From the NCBI RefSeq assembly GCF_000152865.1, contig NZ_CH672390.1, positions 682,001-746,000 of the forward strand: a DNA stretch of 64,000 nt, in the 5' to 3' direction. Position 1 is the first letter of the stretch, and each line of letters starts with the position of its first letter. Positions 61,701-64,000 of this stretch are shown in pieces. The DNA comes from Erythrobacter sp. NAP1 (GTDB lineage Bacteria > Pseudomonadota > Alphaproteobacteria > Sphingomonadales > Sphingomonadaceae). The notes beneath the pieces are model-generated. The model saw only the letters and a program-made list of their open reading frames with translations, made no database searches and was not told the origin of the DNA. The translations under genes and the position numbers were made by a program.

Positions 61701-62007
61701 AGCGATCAAGCAGCGTCTCGAACAAGGCTTGGAACTGGGCGACGCGATCATCGAGGGCGCGATCGCACGGCTGCGGCCAGTGTTGATGACAGCGCTTGTC
61801 GCATCGCTCGGCTTTGTTCCGATGGCGCTTGCGACGGGAACCGGGGCCGAAGTGCAACGTCCATTGGCTACGGTTGTCATTGGCGGGTTGATCACCGCCA
61901 CCGCGCTCACCCTGTTCGTATTGCCAGCCATTGTAAGCCTGATCTTCGCGAGAAAACCGCGCGCGACCCAGGTTGAGACATCAGCAGCAGCGAGGAGCGA
62001 CAGCTAG
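58729..62007 (+). CDS. czcA: CzcA-like heavy-metal RND pump (HME family)
   Basis: 1092 aa from the ATG at 58729, placed at the conserved start and overlapping czcB by 11 bases. HME-type signature '[24 protein letters not shown]' in TM4, with the DFG...DG...EN residues that mark CzcA pumps for divalent metals (Co, Zn, Cd). Other standard elements: '[26 protein letters not shown]', the porter domain '[25 protein letters not shown]' and the second half '[24 protein letters not shown]'. It exports metal from periplasm or cytoplasm with CzcB and CzcC. The next gene's GTG shares the last base of its TAG. Confidence 0.94.
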   Translation: [1092 protein letters not shown]

Positions 62008-64000
62008 TGACACGGAATATCGAACTCGAACTATCGTCGCTTCTCCCGGACATTCCGAGCGACACCGACAGATGTATCGCTCGGCTGCAGTCGTTGCTCA
62101 GTTCGCGGGCCGGGGTGCATGCGGTCGAGGTCCTTGCAGGATCGAACAGTACACCTGCCCAGCTTGCAATATCTTACGATCCCGATCGTCTCACGATCGC
62201 GCGGATCAGAGAACTTGCGCACGTAGCAGGAGCGGAAATTTCCGGGCGCTACGGGCATGTTGTGTGGCAAACCGAGGGCATTAATTCGGTGCGCCGGGCG
62301 CAGACGGTCGCAGATCTGGTAGCCCGCGAATCCGGCGTACTTGAAGCAAATGCCGATGCGAGCGGAAAGCTGGTCGCCGAGTTCGACCGCCGGCGTACCG
62401 ATGAGACCGCGATTGCCAATGCGCTGCAAGAACTGGGGGTTTCAATCAAGGCCGACAAAATCGCCGCAAATGCCAGGGATGCTGAAGAACACCGCCATGA
62501 CGATAAAGATCATTCCGGGCACAGTCACGGCGGCATCTTCGGCGCTAATACTGAACTCTTTTTCTCGCTCGCTTCGGGCGCATTTCTCGCCATCGGCTTC
62601 GGGATCGAGAAACTGTGGGACGGGCATCCGGTCTGGCTGCCGTTCGCTTGCTATATAGCGGCATATTTCTTCGGAGGCTTCTTCACTCTCCGAGAGGCGT
62701 GGGACAATTTGCGCCTCCGCCGGTTCGAAATCGACAGCCTCATGCTTGTCGCCGCTGCGGGCGCCGCCTTTCTCGGGGAATGGGCCGAAGGCGCGCTACT
62801 GCTGTTCCTGTTCAGTTTCGGCCACGCGCTCGAACACTACGCGATGGGGCGCGCGAAGAAAGCTATCGAAGCGCTCGCCGAGCTTGCCCCGGACACCGCA
62901 CGGGTAAAGCGCGGACCTGACGTAGTTGAGATCCCGGTCGAGGAGCTTGCGCTAGGCGACGTGGTAATCGTGCGTCCGAACGAACGCCTTCCGGCTGACG
63001 GCTTCATCTTGGACGGCGTCAGTGCCATCAATCAGGCTCCGGTGACCGGCGAAAGCGTGCCGGTCGACAAGAGCGCGGTTTCGGATGTCGCTTCTGCGCG
63101 CGCCAATCCTGACAATCTTGCGGATGACAATCGCGTCTTCGCGGGGACGATCAACGGATCGGGCGCGCTCGAAGTGGAAGTGACCCGGCGATCGAGCGAT
63201 ACGACCCTAGCCAAGGTCGTCCAAATGGTGAGCGAAGCCGAGGCTCAGCAATCTCCTACCCAGCGCTTCACGCAGCGCTTCGAGCGAATTTTCGTGCCTG
63301 CCGTGCTCGCTCTGGCCGGCCTGCTCCTTTTCGCATGGGTTATCATCGACGAGCCGTTCCGCGACAGTTTCTACCGGGCGATGGCGGTGCTTGTGGCTGC
63401 GAGCCCGTGCGCTTTGGCGATCGCGACCCCGAGCGCGGTCTTGTCCGGAGTGGCGAGAGCTGCACGCAGCGGCATTCTGGTGAAGGGCGGCGCGCCGCTC
63501 GAGGATCTCGGTGCGCTCAAGGCCATCGCGTTCGACAAGACCGGTACTCTTACCGAAGGCGAACCCCGCATTACCGATGTCGAACCCGAGCAGGGTGTAT
63601 CTGAAAACGAACTGCTTGCGATTGCTTCGGCGGCTGAAAATCTGAGCGATCATCCCCTGGCACAGGCGATTGTCAGGGACGGCAAGCAGCGGCTTGGCGA
63701 TGAGACTCTGCCCGAAGCTACCAATCTCGAAAGCTTCACAGGCAAGGGCATCACCGCGCTTGTCGGCGGTGAGCGGGTGTGGATCGGAAAGCTCGAAATG
63801 TTCGGGCAAGACGGGGTCCCTCCGCTCAGTGCCGAACTGTCGGATGCTATCGAGGGCATGCGCGAGCGCGGGCGAACGACAATGGGCGTTCGCTCGGAAA
63901 CGCGCGATCTCGGAGCGATCGGTTTGCTCGACACGCCGCGAGCGGCGGCAAAGGCGACGCTCGAAGCGTTGCGCGGCCTCGGGATCACCCGAATGATCAT
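62007..64000 (+). CDS. P1B-type metal-transporting ATPase with SPC motif, 3' end outside window
   Basis: GTG start at 62007 overlapping the czcA stop; the frame is open to the window end (664 codons). A soluble N-terminal domain is followed by a His/Asp-rich stretch (EEHRHDDKDHSGHSHGG, about 161-177), then membrane helices. P-type signatures: 'PVTGESVPVDK' (TGES at 347-350), 'SPCALAIATPSA' (Ser466-Pro-Cys468), 'AFDKTGTLTEG' (phosphorylated Asp510) and 'SDHPLAQ'. Zn/Cd/Pb pumps (ZntA, CadA) carry CPC; SPC marks the P1B-4 group (CoaT, CzcP; Co/Zn), so this is likely a CzcP/CoaT-like helper of CzcCBA. Confidence 0.9.
   Translation, partial: MTRNIELELSSLLPDIPSDTDRCIARLQSLLSSRAGVHAVEVLAGSNSTPAQLAISYDPDRLTIARIRELAHVAGAEISGRYGHVVWQTEGINSVRRAQTVADLVARESGVLEANADASGKLVAEFDRRRTDETAIANALQELGVSIKADKIAANARDAEEHRHDDKDHSGHSHGGIFGANTELFFSLASGAFLAIGFGIEKLWDGHPVWLPFACYIAAYFFGGFFTLREAWDNLRLRRFEIDSLMLVAAAGAAFLGEWAEGALLLFLFSFGHALEHYAMGRAKKAIEALAELAPDTARVKRGPDVVEIPVEELALGDVVIVRPNERLPADGFILDGVSAINQAPVTGESVPVDKSAVSDVASARANPDNLADDNRVFAGTINGSGALEVEVTRRSSDTTLAKVVQMVSEAEAQQSPTQRFTQRFERIFVPAVLALAGLLLFAWVIIDEPFRDSFYRAMAVLVAASPCALAIATPSAVLSGVARAARSGILVKGGAPLEDLGALKAIAFDKTGTLTEGEPRITDVEPEQGVSENELLAIASAAENLSDHPLAQAIVRDGKQRLGDETLPEATNLESFTGKGITALVGGERVWIGKLEMFGQDGVPPLSAELSDAIEGMRERGRTTMGVRSETRDLGAIGLLDTPRAAAKATLEALRGLGITRMI

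Noticed and set aside
1..64000. tRNA, rRNA or CRISPR array
   Set aside because: No cloverleaf with acceptor/CCA pattern, no rRNA-like conserved stretch and no regularly spaced direct repeats were found on reading both strands.

Overview
The window looks like a high-GC alphaproteobacterium of the Sphingomonadales (Sphingopyxis/Erythrobacter-like). The evidence is GC-rich codon use, ATGA/TGATG-coupled operons, typical sphingomonad small genes (DUF6961-like, DUF3703-like), and an F-type transfer region paired with a MobF relaxase. Most of the window is one conjugative element, either an ICE or an integrated or free plasmid; the sequence does not decide which. No rRNA, tRNA or CRISPR array was found.

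Layout. (1) 1-5142: end of an alpha/beta hydrolase gene, a hotdog thioesterase and a two-gene RND efflux pair (lipoprotein adaptor plus HAE-type pump). (2) 5262-7407: a tyrosine recombinase pseudogene killed by one in-frame TGA, a gene remnant, a plasmid-type ssb and a 73-aa gene. Both of those genes are preceded by leaders made of successive short hairpins. (3) 7713-10132: two tandem, translationally coupled tyrosine recombinases. (4) 10285-19862: a tightly coupled seven-gene cassette. It encodes an MmeI-like DNA methyltransferase, a PLD-like protein, a 49-aa protein, a small nuclease-like protein, an SF2 helicase, a GIY-YIG protein and a GHKL ATPase with a nuclease-like C-terminus. It reads as a phage or plasmid defence system and is the best candidate here for something undescribed. 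(5) 20419-26131: transfer promoter region, ribbon-helix-helix-like accessory protein, TraD coupling protein and TraI/TrwC relaxase-helicase. (6) 26225-33341: cargo, namely hipBA with four operator copies, a 1072-aa helicase with a nuclease-like C-terminus, and a DUF2235 protein. (7) 33495-35628: an S24 repressor, a divergent small gene, an SNase operon with two hidden small genes, and a small membrane protein. (8) 35633-53232, minus strand: a complete F-type T4SS in the order traA-L-E-K-B-dsbC-V-C-(unknown membrane protein)-trbI-S26 peptidase-W-U-trbC-N-F-H-G. (9) 53302-54327: control region with an XRE-like and an AlpA-like gene. (10) 54375-64000: metal resistance, with a CadR-like MerR regulator facing DUF3703, a methyltransferase, a His-rich protein, CzcCBA and a P1B ATPase with an SPC motif that runs off the window.

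How they work together. The TraD/relaxase operon and the T4SS operon, 33 kb apart and on opposite strands, share an identical 19-bp motif about 70 bases upstream of their first genes. A shorter version precedes the XRE-like gene between them, so DNA processing and pilus synthesis are probably under common control. Defence, toxin-antitoxin and metal-efflux blocks are cargo around this backbone. By eye the defence cassette and the 28-32 kb genes are AT-richer than the transfer genes, which suggests separate acquisition.
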